Positions 16,623 through 24,968 of a stretch of 64,000 nt of DNA are shown here, piece after piece; the first letter of the stretch is position 1, and every line of letters begins with the position of its first letter. Source of the stretch: CAMYKD01 sp041617155 (GTDB lineage: Bacteria; Pseudomonadota; Alphaproteobacteria; Kiloniellales; JAKSDN01); assembly GCA_041617155.1 (NCBI GenBank), contig JBFJPL010000003.1, positions 21,177-85,176 on the forward strand, in the 5' to 3' direction. The notes beneath the pieces are model-generated. The model was not told where the DNA came from. It made no database searches and saw nothing but the letters and a program-made list of their open reading frames with translations. The position numbers were made by a program, and so were the translations under genes.

Positions 16623-17264
16623 ATGAAGCTACGCCTTCTGCCTTTGCTGATCTTTGCGGCCGGCACCGGAGTCCTGTTCCACCTGGGCGATTTGTGGCGG
16701 GGCTTCGGCCCCTTGGCCCAGGTCGCGGCGGCGGAGGGCGAAGCGAAGCCCGCCAAGGCGGCGAAAGCCGGCGCTCGCTACGAGCCAGCCGGGCCGAAAA
16801 CGGCCGGCGAGATGTCGCCTCGGACCGCCACCTTGGCCAGCGACCCCTTCAATCTGACCGATGAAGAGATCGACCTGCTGCAGAAACTGGCCGAGCGCCG
16901 GTCAGAACTCGAGAGCCGTGCGGCGGAGTTGGAACAGCGCCGTACTCTCTTGGAAGCGGCCGAGCGCCGCATCGACGAGAAGATCGGCGAGCTGGAGGCG
17001 ATCCGGAAAAACATCGAGGGCCTGCTGGTGCGCCACGACGAGCAGGAAGAGGCGCAACTCAACAGCCTGGTCAAGATCTACGAGAGCATGAAACCCAAGG
17101 ATGCCGCGCGGATTTTCGAAGAGCTCGACATGGTGGTGCTGCTCGATGTGATCGAGCGCATGAAGGAACGCAAGACCGCGCCGATCCTGGCCAAGATGAA
17201 CCCGCGGCGCGCCAAGGCGATCACCTTGGAGCTGGCTCAGCGCCGCGGCCTGCCGGGCTCCTAG
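16623..17264 (+). CDS. motE: MotE-like periplasmic flagellar protein
   Basis: A 213-residue exported protein: N-terminal hydrophobic segment (LRLLPLLIFAAGTGVLF), an Ala/Lys-rich linker, a coiled coil at residues about 80-145 (repeated Glu/Arg/Leu heptads), and a C-terminal MgtE-N-like domain (YESMKPKDAARIFEELDMVV to ILAKMNPRRAKAI). This is the layout of MotE, a chaperone for stator-associated periplasmic protein MotC in rhizobia. No motC is seen here. It sits in the fliL-fliM operon before two MotB-like genes, which fits a stator-linked job. Confidence 0.8.
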   Translation: MKLRLLPLLIFAAGTGVLFHLGDLWRGFGPLAQVAAAEGEAKPAKAAKAGARYEPAGPKTAGEMSPRTATLASDPFNLTDEEIDLLQKLAERRSELESRAAELEQRRTLLEAAERRIDEKIGELEAIRKNIEGLLVRHDEQEEAQLNSLVKIYESMKPKDAARIFEELDMVVLLDVIERMKERKTAPILAKMNPRRAKAITLELAQRRGLPGS

Positions 17265-17269
17265 TCCGG

Positions 17270-17959
17270 ATGGAGCGCGCCGGGCAAACCTCACCGGCCG
17301 AGCGTGGCGACCCGAACATCGTCGCCTTGCTCGGGCTCAAACTGCTGCTTTTGGGGTTTTTCATTCTGTTGAACGCGCTGTCCCACTATGAGGAGGACCG
17401 GACTCGACGGGTTCTGCAAAGCGTCGACCAGGCCTTCAACGGCCGCATCGAAGCCTTGAAAAGCGAGGCTGAACATTCCGCTGCCCTGGGGCCGCTGAAC
17501 GGAACCGAGGCGATGATCGACTCGGTGGGGGCGCTCTTTACTTCGCTGATACCGGCGGTTGAGCGAGAGCTATCGGCCGCCGGCACGCGCCTGCGCCTGG
17601 AGCTGCCGGTCGCTGCCCTGTTCCGACAGGACAGCGTCGCCCTGCAGTCGGGTCGCGGCGTGCTGATGAAACGCTTCGCCGAAGCCTTGACCCAAAACGG
17701 CCGCGGCCGACTCAACTATGAGGTCGAGCTCTTGCACGGCATAAGGCGCGAGGCGATCTCGGACCTGACCGAAGCCGGCGCCGACTCGCTGGAAGTTCGG
17801 CGCATCGCCGCCCTGGTCCTTGCCCTGACCAAACGCGGCGTGCCCGCGGACAAGCTGTCCGTCGGCGTCATCCCCGGCCGGCCCGGCAAGGTCCAGATGG
17901 TGGTGCAAACCTACCAGCGGGCGGGCCCGGCATTCGACTACGGGGAGCTGGCGCGATGA
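17270..17959 (+). CDS. MotB-like protein lacking the stator aspartate
   Basis: A 229-residue protein with one N-terminal membrane helix (IVALLGLKLLLLGFFILLNA) followed by a periplasmic region that ends in a degenerate OmpA-like domain (SLEVRRIAALVLALTKRG and VSVGVIPGRPGKV-type pattern). The helix aligns with the MotB helix of the next gene, but the proton-carrying Asp position is a Gly, and a Lys lies in the membrane segment. It should not conduct ions by itself. It overlaps the next gene by 4 bp (ATGA), so the two products are probably partners. Annotated relatives are usually called hypothetical or OmpA-family. Confidence 0.7.
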   Translation: MERAGQTSPAERGDPNIVALLGLKLLLLGFFILLNALSHYEEDRTRRVLQSVDQAFNGRIEALKSEAEHSAALGPLNGTEAMIDSVGALFTSLIPAVERELSAAGTRLRLELPVAALFRQDSVALQSGRGVLMKRFAEALTQNGRGRLNYEVELLHGIRREAISDLTEAGADSLEVRRIAALVLALTKRGVPADKLSVGVIPGRPGKVQMVVQTYQRAGPAFDYGELAR

Positions 17960-18747
17960 CGGAGCCAGGGAGTGTCGAAGCGGACGGCGCCGAACCGGGG
18001 GCCGCCAATCGCGCTTGGTGGCTCGCGCTATCGAACCATGCAGCGGCCGCGCAGCGTGAAGCGCCTTTGGCGCGCGGCTCTGCCTGGATGCTCACCTTTA
18101 CCGACCTGGTCGCCCTGATGCTGACCTTCTTCGTCATGCTCTTCGCCATGTCCAAGGTGGAAAAGCGCGAATGGGAGAACCTGACCGACGCTCTGGCGCC
18201 GAAGCTGAACGTCGTGAGCAAGCTGTCCATCGCCCTGCCGACAGAGTCGCGCGATGTCGACGCGGTCGAGACCTTGCCGTCGGTCGATTTGAACTATCTG
18301 GCGGCCTTGTTGAAACAGGACATGGCCGATGATCCCCTGCTCGGCCTGGGCATCCTGCGCCGCTTGGAGCGGCGTGTCCTGATCGCGCTGCCGGGCGATC
18401 TGCTCTTTGCGCCCGGATCGACCGAGCTCGCCACGACCGGGCGGCAAGCCTTGACCGGCTTCGTCGGCCTGCTGCGCCACGTGAACAACCGGATCGAAGT
18501 CATGGGCCACGCCGATCCGCGCCAACCGATTGCCGGCTTTGCCTCCAATTGGGAACTCTCCCTGGCGCGGGCCCTGCGGGTCGCCCAGGTGTTGCGCGAT
18601 TCCGGGTACCGGGGCCAGGTGGTCGCACGCGGCTTCGGCCATTCACGCTTCGAGTCGCTTTCGCCGCGGCTCCGGCCGGCGCAGCGCTTGACCTTGGGAC
18701 GCCGGGTCGAACTGGTGATACACGACGACGCCGGAGAAGCACGCTGA
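17956..18747 (+). CDS. MotB/OmpA-family protein
   Basis: A 263-residue inner-membrane protein with a MotB-type N-terminus: one membrane helix WMLTFTDLVALMLTFFVML with the Asp in the place of the stator proton-binding residue. The C-terminal OmpA peptidoglycan-binding domain (IEVMGHADPR, NWELSLARALRVAQVLRDSG, GRRVELVIHD) is intact. It could be the working MotB stator subunit or a flagellar relative of it. No motA is in this window, so the stator partner must be encoded elsewhere. Start overlaps the previous gene. Confidence 0.85.
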   Translation: MTEPGSVEADGAEPGAANRAWWLALSNHAAAAQREAPLARGSAWMLTFTDLVALMLTFFVMLFAMSKVEKREWENLTDALAPKLNVVSKLSIALPTESRDVDAVETLPSVDLNYLAALLKQDMADDPLLGLGILRRLERRVLIALPGDLLFAPGSTELATTGRQALTGFVGLLRHVNNRIEVMGHADPRQPIAGFASNWELSLARALRVAQVLRDSGYRGQVVARGFGHSRFESLSPRLRPAQRLTLGRRVELVIHDDAGEAR

Positions 18748-21700
18748 TGGCTCGGCGGCAGGCAAAGATCGCCGCGCTTCTCGGCGGGTTTCTGGTCGCG
18801 GCGCTGCCGGTCCCGGCGGCCGTGGCCGAACCGCCGGACCAAACGGCGCCCGCGCTCAACCTGCGCAGCGGCGAACACGAAGGTTTCAGCCGCCTGGTGT
18901 TCGATTGGGATGCGCCGGTGACCTACAGCATCGAGGAGACGCCGAGCGGTGCCACGGTGTCTTTCGACCGGCCGGCCCGACTCGACCTGAAGAGCTACCG
19001 AAAAGATCCCTCGCCGGGCATTCTGGACCTCACCTTGGGCCCAGGCGACGACGGCCTCACGGTTGCCCTGCGGTTGCCCGAGGGCGCCAACCTGCGCCAT
19101 TTTCTCAGCGGCCCCAAGGTGGTCATCGACGTGCTCGCCCCGGGCGCCGGCGCGGCCGAAGCGCAGGCCGATCAGGAAAGCGCCGCCGCCGGGGCGGCGC
19201 CCGAATCGCTCGGCAATTCCATCCTGAGCGATGCCGTGGAAGCCGCCGTGGCCCTGACCGGTGACACGCGGGCGAACCGCGCCGGCACCCGCCCGACCCG
19301 GCTCGGCGTTGCACCCAAGGCCGCCGAACCGAAAGCGCCGCCGCGCCGCGCCGCGCCGCGTCCGGCGACCTCAAGCAAGGCATCGAGACGAAAACTGGTC
19401 GTCACCTACGAGCGGCCGCCCCTGCCGGCGGCAATGCCGGTGCCCGGTATGACGGCGCCGCGCTACCGCCCTCTGGCGATCCGCCTGAAGGGCATCGCCG
19501 GCGTAGCCGCCGCCGCCTTTCGCCGTGGCCAGCACCTATGGCTGGTGTTCGATTTGCCGGCCCGGGTCAACATCGCCAGGCAGATTCAGCGGATCGCGCC
19601 AGAACTGGCGCCGGTGTTGCAGCTCGAGCGACCAGACATCGTGGCCCTGCGCTTGACTGTGCCGCTGGGTGTGGCGCCGAAGCTGCGGCGCGACGGCACC
19701 GACTGGCTGGTCGACCTGCGGCCGCGCCTGATCCGGCCGGAAAAGCCGGCGACCCTCGACCTTCGCGCCGGCCATGACGGCCCTCGGCTTGTCTTTCCGG
19801 TTACCGGCGCGGGCCGGCTGATCCAGCTGGACGACCCGGATATGGGCGACCGGGTTCACGTGCTGCCGGTTTCGCTTGCCGATTTCGGCCTGGCAACGGC
19901 CCGCGATTTCCCACAGTTCCAGGCGCTCGCCACCTATCAAGGACTGGCCATCGTGCCGCGGTCCGACAGGCTGTGGATCACGCTCGACAAGGACGCCTTG
20001 AAGATCACCTCGTCGGCCGGCCTTCTGGTCACCGCGGGATTGGACACCGACGCCGAGCCGAACGAGGAGGAGACGGTCGCGGGCAAGCGACGGCTGTTCG
20101 ACCTGGCGGCCTGGCGCGAGGTCGACGGCGACGACTTCGAAACCAATCGAAAACTGCTGCAGCGCGCGATTATCGCGCCGGGCGACGCCCGGAGTCTCGA
20201 TCTCGCGCGGCTCCGGCTGGCACGATTCTTTTTCGCCCATGGCTTGGCCACCGAGACCTTGTCGGTGATCAGGCTGATGGCGCGTGAGCGCGGGCGTTTC
20301 GCCGCCGATCCGGAGATGATCCTGCTCGAGGGCGCCGCTGCTTTCCTGGCGCAGGACTTTCACGCCGCAGCGGCCAGCCTTTCCCACCCGGCCCTGGAGG
20401 GCGAGGCCGAGGCCGTGATCTGGCGCGCCGCCATGTCGGCGGCGGCCCAGGACTGGCCCTATGCCGCGGAGCTGTTCGAGCAAGGCAAGGCGACGATCCA
20501 GGACTACCCGCGCGCGGTGCGCGTCCGGCTGCATCTCTTGGCGGCCGAGGCGCGCCTGGCGATCGGCGACACCGGCGGCGCCAGCTTCTACCTGAAACAG
20601 GCGCTTGAGGCTCAATCGACCGATTTCGAGCGGGCCCAGATCGATTTCCTCGAAGGCCGGCGCCTGCTGGCAGACCAGCGTCCGGAGCGCGCGCTGCCCC
20701 TGTGGCGGCGTGTCGCCGCCTCGACGCACCGGCCGTCCCAGGCAAGGGCGCGCCTGGCCCTGGTCAACCAAGGCCTGAAAGCGGGCACGCTCGAACCGGC
20801 CTCCGCGATCGCCGAACTGGAGCGTCTGCGCTTTGTCTGGCGGGGCGACGAGTTCGAGGCGGCGCTGCTTGAACGCCTGGGCCGGCTCTACGCCGACGCG
20901 GGCGACTACCGGGATGCCCTGGTCGCCCTGCGTCAGGCGGCTTCCCACTTCCCCGGTTCGGTCCGCGCCGAAGCGGCGGCGCGCCATATGCGCAAGCTCT
21001 TCGCCTCGCTTTACCTGGGCGACAAGCGCGCGAGCCTGTCGCCGCTGGCGGCCTTGGCGCTATACCGCGAGTTCGAGGAACTGACGCCTGCCGCGCAGGA
21101 CGGCAACCGCCTGATCGACAACCTGGTCGACCGGCTGGTCGAGATCGATCTTCTGGGCCAGGCGGCGGAACTGCTGGAAGACCAGATCGCCCGCCGCCTG
21201 GCCGGCGAAAAGCGGGCGCGGGCCGGCGCGCGTCTGGCGCTGGTCCGGCTGCTCGACCGCCAGCCTGGGCACGCGCTCGAGGCGCTGAACTCGAGCGCCG
21301 CCAAGAAACTGCCCAGCGCCGTCGAGCGCCGGCGCCGCCACCTCAGGGCGCGCGCGCTTGCCGGGCTGCACCGCGGGCGCGACGGGCTGGCCGTGCTGGC
21401 CGGCGACGAGAGCGAGGATGCACGCAAGCTGCGCGCGGAGATCCTGTGGCAGCTGCGCGACTGGCCGGCGGCGGCCGTCGCGCTGGCCCGGCTGATCCCG
21501 AGAGATCCGCCCAAGGAGCGAGCGCTCGATGCCGTCGAAACCCAGACCGTGATCGACCTGGCGACCGCCTATACCCTGGCAGGCGACCGCCGGGCGCTCG
21601 ACGATCTGGCGCGGCGCTTCGGCAAGGCCATGGCCGAGAGCGGCAAGGCCGACAGCTTTACCCTGCTGACCAGCGACTTCGGCAAGGCCAACTTGGCCGC

Positions 21701-21797
21701 GGTGGCCGACGAGCTGGCCGGGGTCGAACGGATCCAAGCCTTCATCGCGAGCTATCGCGCGCGGGTCCGCAAGGACGGCCTCAGCAACCTGAACTAG
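18747..21797 (+). CDS. Giant periplasmic AMIN-like and TPR protein of the stator operon
   Basis: A 1016-residue protein starting at the ATG that overlaps the MotB-like stop (TGATG); the longer frame from 18549 is rejected. A signal peptide (LLGGFLVAALPVPAAVA) is followed by a beta-rich, AMIN-like domain (FSRLVFDWDAPVTYSIEE to GPKVVIDVLAP), an Ala/Pro/Arg-rich linker at about 130-235, a second similar beta-rich domain (RGQHLWLVFDLPARVNI to TDWLVDLRP), then about 550 residues of TPR-type helical repeats. AMIN domains bind peptidoglycan or periplasmic rings, so a periplasmic scaffold around the motor is likely. Function is not established. Confidence 0.85.
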   Translation: MARRQAKIAALLGGFLVAALPVPAAVAEPPDQTAPALNLRSGEHEGFSRLVFDWDAPVTYSIEETPSGATVSFDRPARLDLKSYRKDPSPGILDLTLGPGDDGLTVALRLPEGANLRHFLSGPKVVIDVLAPGAGAAEAQADQESAAAGAAPESLGNSILSDAVEAAVALTGDTRANRAGTRPTRLGVAPKAAEPKAPPRRAAPRPATSSKASRRKLVVTYERPPLPAAMPVPGMTAPRYRPLAIRLKGIAGVAAAAFRRGQHLWLVFDLPARVNIARQIQRIAPELAPVLQLERPDIVALRLTVPLGVAPKLRRDGTDWLVDLRPRLIRPEKPATLDLRAGHDGPRLVFPVTGAGRLIQLDDPDMGDRVHVLPVSLADFGLATARDFPQFQALATYQGLAIVPRSDRLWITLDKDALKITSSAGLLVTAGLDTDAEPNEEETVAGKRRLFDLAAWREVDGDDFETNRKLLQRAIIAPGDARSLDLARLRLARFFFAHGLATETLSVIRLMARERGRFAADPEMILLEGAAAFLAQDFHAAAASLSHPALEGEAEAVIWRAAMSAAAQDWPYAAELFEQGKATIQDYPRAVRVRLHLLAAEARLAIGDTGGASFYLKQALEAQSTDFERAQIDFLEGRRLLADQRPERALPLWRRVAASTHRPSQARARLALVNQGLKAGTLEPASAIAELERLRFVWRGDEFEAALLERLGRLYADAGDYRDALVALRQAASHFPGSVRAEAAARHMRKLFASLYLGDKRASLSPLAALALYREFEELTPAAQDGNRLIDNLVDRLVEIDLLGQAAELLEDQIARRLAGEKRARAGARLALVRLLDRQPGHALEALNSSAAKKLPSAVERRRRHLRARALAGLHRGRDGLAVLAGDESEDARKLRAEILWQLRDWPAAAVALARLIPRDPPKERALDAVETQTVIDLATAYTLAGDRRALDDLARRFGKAMAESGKADSFTLLTSDFGKANLAAVADELAGVERIQAFIASYRARVRKDGLSNLN

Positions 21798-21813
21798 GAG
21801 CTTTCGCGGCCCG

Positions 21814-22554
21814 CTAGGTGCCGTAGCTTTGCACCAGGGAGCCGGCGACCAGGTACCAGCCGTCGACCAGCACGAAGAAGATCAGCTTGAAGGGCAGGGA
21901 GATCATGATCGGCGGCAGCATCATCATGCCCATGGACATGAGGATCGAGGCCACCACCATGTCGATCACCAGGAACGGCAGGAACAAAAGGAAACCGATC
22001 TCGAAGGCGCGCTTCAGCTCGCTGATCATGAAGGCCGGGATGAGCGCACGCATCGGCGTCTCCTCCGGCGCCGATATCGCGTCGATCTCGGCCATGTCCA
22101 TGAACAGCTTGAGGTCCTGCTCGCGCACGTGGGCCAGCATGAAACTGCGCACCGGACCGGTCGCGAGGTCGAGCGCCTGCATCTCGGTCACGTCCTCGGC
22201 CACCAGGGGTGCGATGGCCTCATCATAGATCAGTTCCAGAGTCGGCATCATGACGAAGGCCGTGAGGAACAGCGCAAGGCTGATCAACACCGAATTGGGC
22301 GGCGTTTGCTGGATGCCGAGCGCGCTGCGCAGAAACGACAGGACAACGACGATCCGGGTGAACGAGGTCATCATCACCAGGATCGACGGCGCCAGGCTGA
22401 GGATGGTGATAAGTGCGACCAGCTGGATGATCCGGCCGGTTGCCGAGCCGCCTTCGGTGCCGAGGTCCAGATTGAGGCTTTGCGCCGCCGCCGGCTCGGC
22501 GCCCGCCAGGAGCGCGGCGATCAGCCCGCCGAGCAGCCAGAGGAGAGGTCTCAT
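21814..22554 (-). CDS. fliP: Flagellar export gate protein FliP
   Basis: A 246-residue core component of the type III export gate with an N-terminal signal peptide (LLWLLGGLIAALLAGAEPAA). Family motifs are clear: SFTRIVVVLSFLRSALGIQQ, PPNSVLISLALFLTAFVMMP, and PFLVIDMVVASILMSMGMMM. FliP forms a helical pore with FliQ and FliR, whose genes lie in the plus-strand flgB operon. The start overlaps the fliO stop. The gene ends 16 bp from the convergent stop of the TPR gene. Confidence 0.97.
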   Translation of the reverse strand: MRPLLWLLGGLIAALLAGAEPAAAQSLNLDLGTEGGSATGRIIQLVALITILSLAPSILVMMTSFTRIVVVLSFLRSALGIQQTPPNSVLISLALFLTAFVMMPTLELIYDEAIAPLVAEDVTEMQALDLATGPVRSFMLAHVREQDLKLFMDMAEIDAISAPEETPMRALIPAFMISELKRAFEIGFLLFLPFLVIDMVVASILMSMGMMMLPPIMISLPFKLIFFVLVDGWYLVAGSLVQSYGT

Positions 22555-22868
22555 CGGGCTTCGCTCCCCGCCGGCAGCGGCTTCTCGTCGCTCAGGGCTT
22601 GCCGCCCGGCGGTCATGCGCTCCAGGTGCAGGTCAGCGCCGCCGCCCAGCAGCACCAAGTGTTCGGTGTCGTCGCGGCGCAGCAACACCAGGCGGCGGCG
22701 CGCGTCGAGCGGCATCACCTCGACCACCGAAAGGCGCCGCGCCTTGCCGGTGTTGGGCGTCAGCCGGCCGGCCAGCCCGAAGCGCCGCGCCGCCCAGGCC
22801 AGGCAGCCGATCAGGCCGAGCACGAAGATCAGGGCCAGCAGGAACTTGAAGTAGACGGCGAAGTCCAT
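22551..22868 (-). CDS. fliO: Flagellar biosynthesis protein FliO
   Basis: A 105-residue protein with one N-terminal membrane helix (FLLALIFVLGLIGCLAW) and a small soluble domain (RLSVVEVMPLDARRRLVLLR, DDTEHLVLLGG), the standard FliO/MopB fold. FliO helps FliP assemble. It overlaps fliP by 4 bp (ATGA), the common fliO-fliP arrangement. Confidence 0.92.
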   Translation of the reverse strand: MDFAVYFKFLLALIFVLGLIGCLAWAARRFGLAGRLTPNTGKARRLSVVEVMPLDARRRLVLLRRDDTEHLVLLGGGADLHLERMTAGRQALSDEKPLPAGSEAR

Positions 22869-22877
22869 CGCGCGCCG

Positions 22878-23153
22878 TCAGGGCTGATTCTCTGGCTGCC
22901 CGCCGGCCTGGTTCAGCAGTTCGAGGACGGCGGCGGCCAGGCGGTCGAGCGCGTCGCGCAGATCCCACAGCTTGGGCGCCAGTGCCACGGCCTGCTCCCG
23001 CGGCTGGTTTTCGAGGTTCGTGCAGATATCTCGGACCCGCTGGCCGAAGCCGGACAGCTCCACCAGGCGGCCGGCGCTGATCTCGGCGTGGGCCGCGGCA
23101 ACCGCCTGGCCGAGCCGGTCGATCTCCGCCGCGATCGCGGTGGTGGGGGTCAC
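22878..23153 (-). CDS. Small helical protein of unknown function in the fliOP operon
   Basis: A 91-residue protein made of amphipathic helices (DRLGQAVAAAHAEISAGRLV, PKLWDLRDALDRLAAAVLEL) with no membrane segment or signal peptide. It overlaps flhX by 4 bp and ends 9 bp before fliO, so it is part of this export-gate operon. Size and helix content resemble flagellar export chaperones (FliT/FlgN-like), but I see no diagnostic motif. Not recognised. Confidence 0.7.
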   Translation of the reverse strand: MTPTTAIAAEIDRLGQAVAAAHAEISAGRLVELSGFGQRVRDICTNLENQPREQAVALAPKLWDLRDALDRLAAAVLELLNQAGGQPENQP

Positions 23154-23491
23154 GGCGCGGCCTCGCCGGCGGCGGCCTGAGAGGCGCGATAGACGTAGGT
23201 CAGGATCTCGGCCACGGCGGCCAAGGCGGGCAGCGGCACTTCGCTGTCGATCTCCACCGCCGCCAGAATCTCCGCCAGATCGGCGTCGGTCCGCACCTTG
23301 ACGCCCCGGTCGAAGGCGATCGCGAGTATCTGCTCGGCCAGGCGGCCTTGCCCCTTGGCGACGACGCGCGGCCCCTGGGCGGCGCCGGGGTCCTGCTGCA
23401 GGGCGATGGCCAGCGGACGGGGCCCGCCGGAATCTGGTGTCGAAGAGATCGGCTTGTCGGCCACGGCTGGCACCCGGTCCTCGGCTGTCAT
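23150..23491 (-). CDS. flhX: FlhX: free-standing FlhB C-terminal-like protein
   Basis: A 113-residue protein matching only the cytoplasmic C-terminal domain of FlhB (RVVAKGQGRLAEQILAIAFD, RTDADLAEILAAVEIDSEVP, LPALAAVAEILTYVYRAS). The autocleavage motif NPTH, present in the full-length FlhB of this window, is absent: the corresponding region reads ALQQDPGAAQGP. Such FlhX proteins occur beside flagellar genes in many bacteria and can partly replace the FlhB C-terminal fragment in substrate switching. It is first in the unit flhX-ORF-fliO-fliP. A CtrA-like site lies 63-78 bp upstream. Confidence 0.88.
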   Translation of the reverse strand: MTAEDRVPAVADKPISSTPDSGGPRPLAIALQQDPGAAQGPRVVAKGQGRLAEQILAIAFDRGVKVRTDADLAEILAAVEIDSEVPLPALAAVAEILTYVYRASQAAAGEAAP

Positions 23492-23553
23492 GGGTCCGGT
23501 CCCGACAAAAAGACTATCGCCGACACCGAGGCGATAATCATTATCTGTTAACC

Positions 23554-23569
23554 TTAAAGAATTATTTAC
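23554..23569 (+). promoter_or_regulatory. CtrA-like box between csrA and flhX
   Basis: TTAAAGAATTATTTAC matches 8 of 9 positions of TTAA-N7-TTAAC on the plus strand. The neighbouring flhX operon runs on the minus strand, so the box is in reverse orientation to the gene it would control. The surrounding 40 bases are AT-rich. Weaker than the boxes at fliX and fliL. Confidence 0.4.
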
Positions 23570-23621
23570 GGCGAGCGCGCGAGGCTGCCCAGTCGGGTCG
23601 GGAGAGGTGCGGGACCGTGGC

Positions 23622-23858
23622 TCAGTCGGTCGGTTTCTTGCCCTTCTCCTGCTCGGTCACCTGACCTGCCTGCTGGGTCGCGGCGGCCGCCCGGTTTTCG
23701 GCCTGTATGCGCTCGTGGATCTCGCGACGCAGCACGGTGGCGGTCGGCGGAAAGGTAAAGCCCAGTTTGATCGACTTGCCCCGAATGTCGATGACGGTGA
23801 CTTCGATGTCGTCGTTTATGATGACTGACTCGCCGATCTTGCGTGTCAGATAGAGCAT
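23622..23858 (-). CDS. csrA: Carbon storage regulator CsrA
   Basis: A 78-residue RNA-binding protein beginning MLYLTRKIGESVIINDDIEV, the canonical CsrA N-terminus, with the C-terminal RREIHERIQAEN. I use the internal ATG at 23858; the frame to 23924 adds residues without homology. CsrA binds GGA motifs in mRNA leaders and often controls flagellin translation in bacteria with flagellar csrA genes. It lies upstream of flhX on the same strand with a 130-bp gap that holds a CtrA-like site. The tail of about 20 residues is Gln/Lys-rich. Confidence 0.96.
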   Translation of the reverse strand: MLYLTRKIGESVIINDDIEVTVIDIRGKSIKLGFTFPPTATVLRREIHERIQAENRAAAATQQAGQVTEQEKGKKPTD

Positions 23859-23924
23859 GAGCTGCTTGCGCCTTTTCCAATTCGGCGGCGCCCCACGGCG
23901 CAACCCCCAGCATTTATCATGCAA

Positions 23925-23940
23925 TTAAATCACTTTTTAC
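23925..23940 (+). promoter_or_regulatory. CtrA box upstream of the flgB operon
   Basis: TTAAATCACTTTTTAC: 8 of 9 positions of TTAA-N7-TTAAC in the direction of flgB, 92 bp before its ATG. It lies in the AT-rich gap between divergent csrA and flgB. Confidence 0.6.
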
Positions 23941-24031
23941 GGATCATTAATAGGCCGCGCGTGATAGTGCGCTGGGTCGGTCTGTCGGCACCGACCGATC
24001 GAAGCTCGAAAGATCGGCCCCGGGAGACCCC

Positions 24032-24442
24032 ATGGACGGCAAGCTGAACATCTTCGAAGCGATCGCCCGGCGCATGGTCTGGCTCGGCCAGCGGCAACAG
24101 GTCCTGGCCCAGAACATCGCCAATTCGGACACGCCCGACTACGTTCCGCAGGACCTCAAGCACGGTCCATTCCAGCGCGTGCTGGCGAAGAGCGTCGCGC
24201 TCGTGCGCCCGGCCGCGACCCACGCCAAACACATGGCGGGCCCGGCCGGCCTGGCCGCCCGCCCGGCCGAGAGCGCGGATCAGCGCGAGCGTTTCGAGAC
24301 CGCGCCATCGGGCAACGCGGTGGTGCTCGACGAGCAGCTGATCAAGGTCGCCGAGACCCAGATGGACTATCAGACCATGACCAACCTGTACCGCAAGCAC
24401 GCCCAGATGATCCGCGCGGCGCTCGGCCGCGGCGGCAACTAG
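24032..24442 (+). CDS. flgB: Proximal rod protein FlgB
   Basis: A 136-residue proximal rod subunit. N-terminal rod signature LAQNIANSDTPDYVPQDLK and C-terminal LIKVAETQMDYQTMTNLYRK are family-typical. It starts the plus-strand operon flgB-flgC-fliE-fliQ-fliR-flhB, an order common in alphaproteobacteria. Confidence 0.97.
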   Translation: MDGKLNIFEAIARRMVWLGQRQQVLAQNIANSDTPDYVPQDLKHGPFQRVLAKSVALVRPAATHAKHMAGPAGLAARPAESADQRERFETAPSGNAVVLDEQLIKVAETQMDYQTMTNLYRKHAQMIRAALGRGGN

Positions 24443-24469
24443 ACGGTCTAGCTAGGAGGAGGACAAGCT

Positions 24470-24880
24470 GTGTCGGATTTGGTCAAGGCGCTGAACATCT
24501 CGGCGGCCGGGCTCGAGGCCCAGGGCACGCGGCTTCGGGTGATCGCGGAAAACGTCGCCAACGCCGACTCGGCGGCGCAAAGCCCGGGTGCCGAGCCCTA
24601 CCGCCGCAAGGTCGTCACCTTCAGCAACGCGCTCGACCGCGAGCTCGGGGTCGCGCGGGTCGAGGTCAAGGGCATCACCCTGGACCGCAGCGATTTCGGA
24701 CGCCGTTTCGAGCCCGGCCACCCGGCGGCCGACCCGCAGGGCTACATCCGCACGCCGAACGTCAACAGCCTGCTCGAGGTGGCCGATATGCGCGAGGCGC
24801 AGCGCAGCTACGAGGCCAACCTCAAGGCGATCCAGTCGGCCCGCACCATGTTGCAACAGACCATCGACATTCTGCGCTGA
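24470..24880 (+). CDS. flgC: Proximal rod protein FlgC
   Basis: A 136-residue rod subunit starting with GTG behind a strong AGGAGGA ribosome site. N-terminal motif RLRVIAENVANADSAAQSPG, the FlgC-type PYRRKVVTF, and the C-terminal DMREAQRSYEANLKAIQSAR are clear. It assembles with FlgB, FlgF and FliE into the proximal rod. Confidence 0.97.
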   Translation: MSDLVKALNISAAGLEAQGTRLRVIAENVANADSAAQSPGAEPYRRKVVTFSNALDRELGVARVEVKGITLDRSDFGRRFEPGHPAADPQGYIRTPNVNSLLEVADMREAQRSYEANLKAIQSARTMLQQTIDILR

Positions 24881-24968
24881 CCCGCGCCCGGACCGCCACA
24901 AGGGCGGCCGGTTTCACGCCAGAACGGCACACCCCGAGAGCGTACCGCACCCGCAAGGAGCATAGCTC

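Noticed and set aside
24895..24910. Hairpin CCGCC / GGCGG between flgC and fliE as terminator
   Set aside because: Short stem, no T-run, and the downstream fliE needs read-through.
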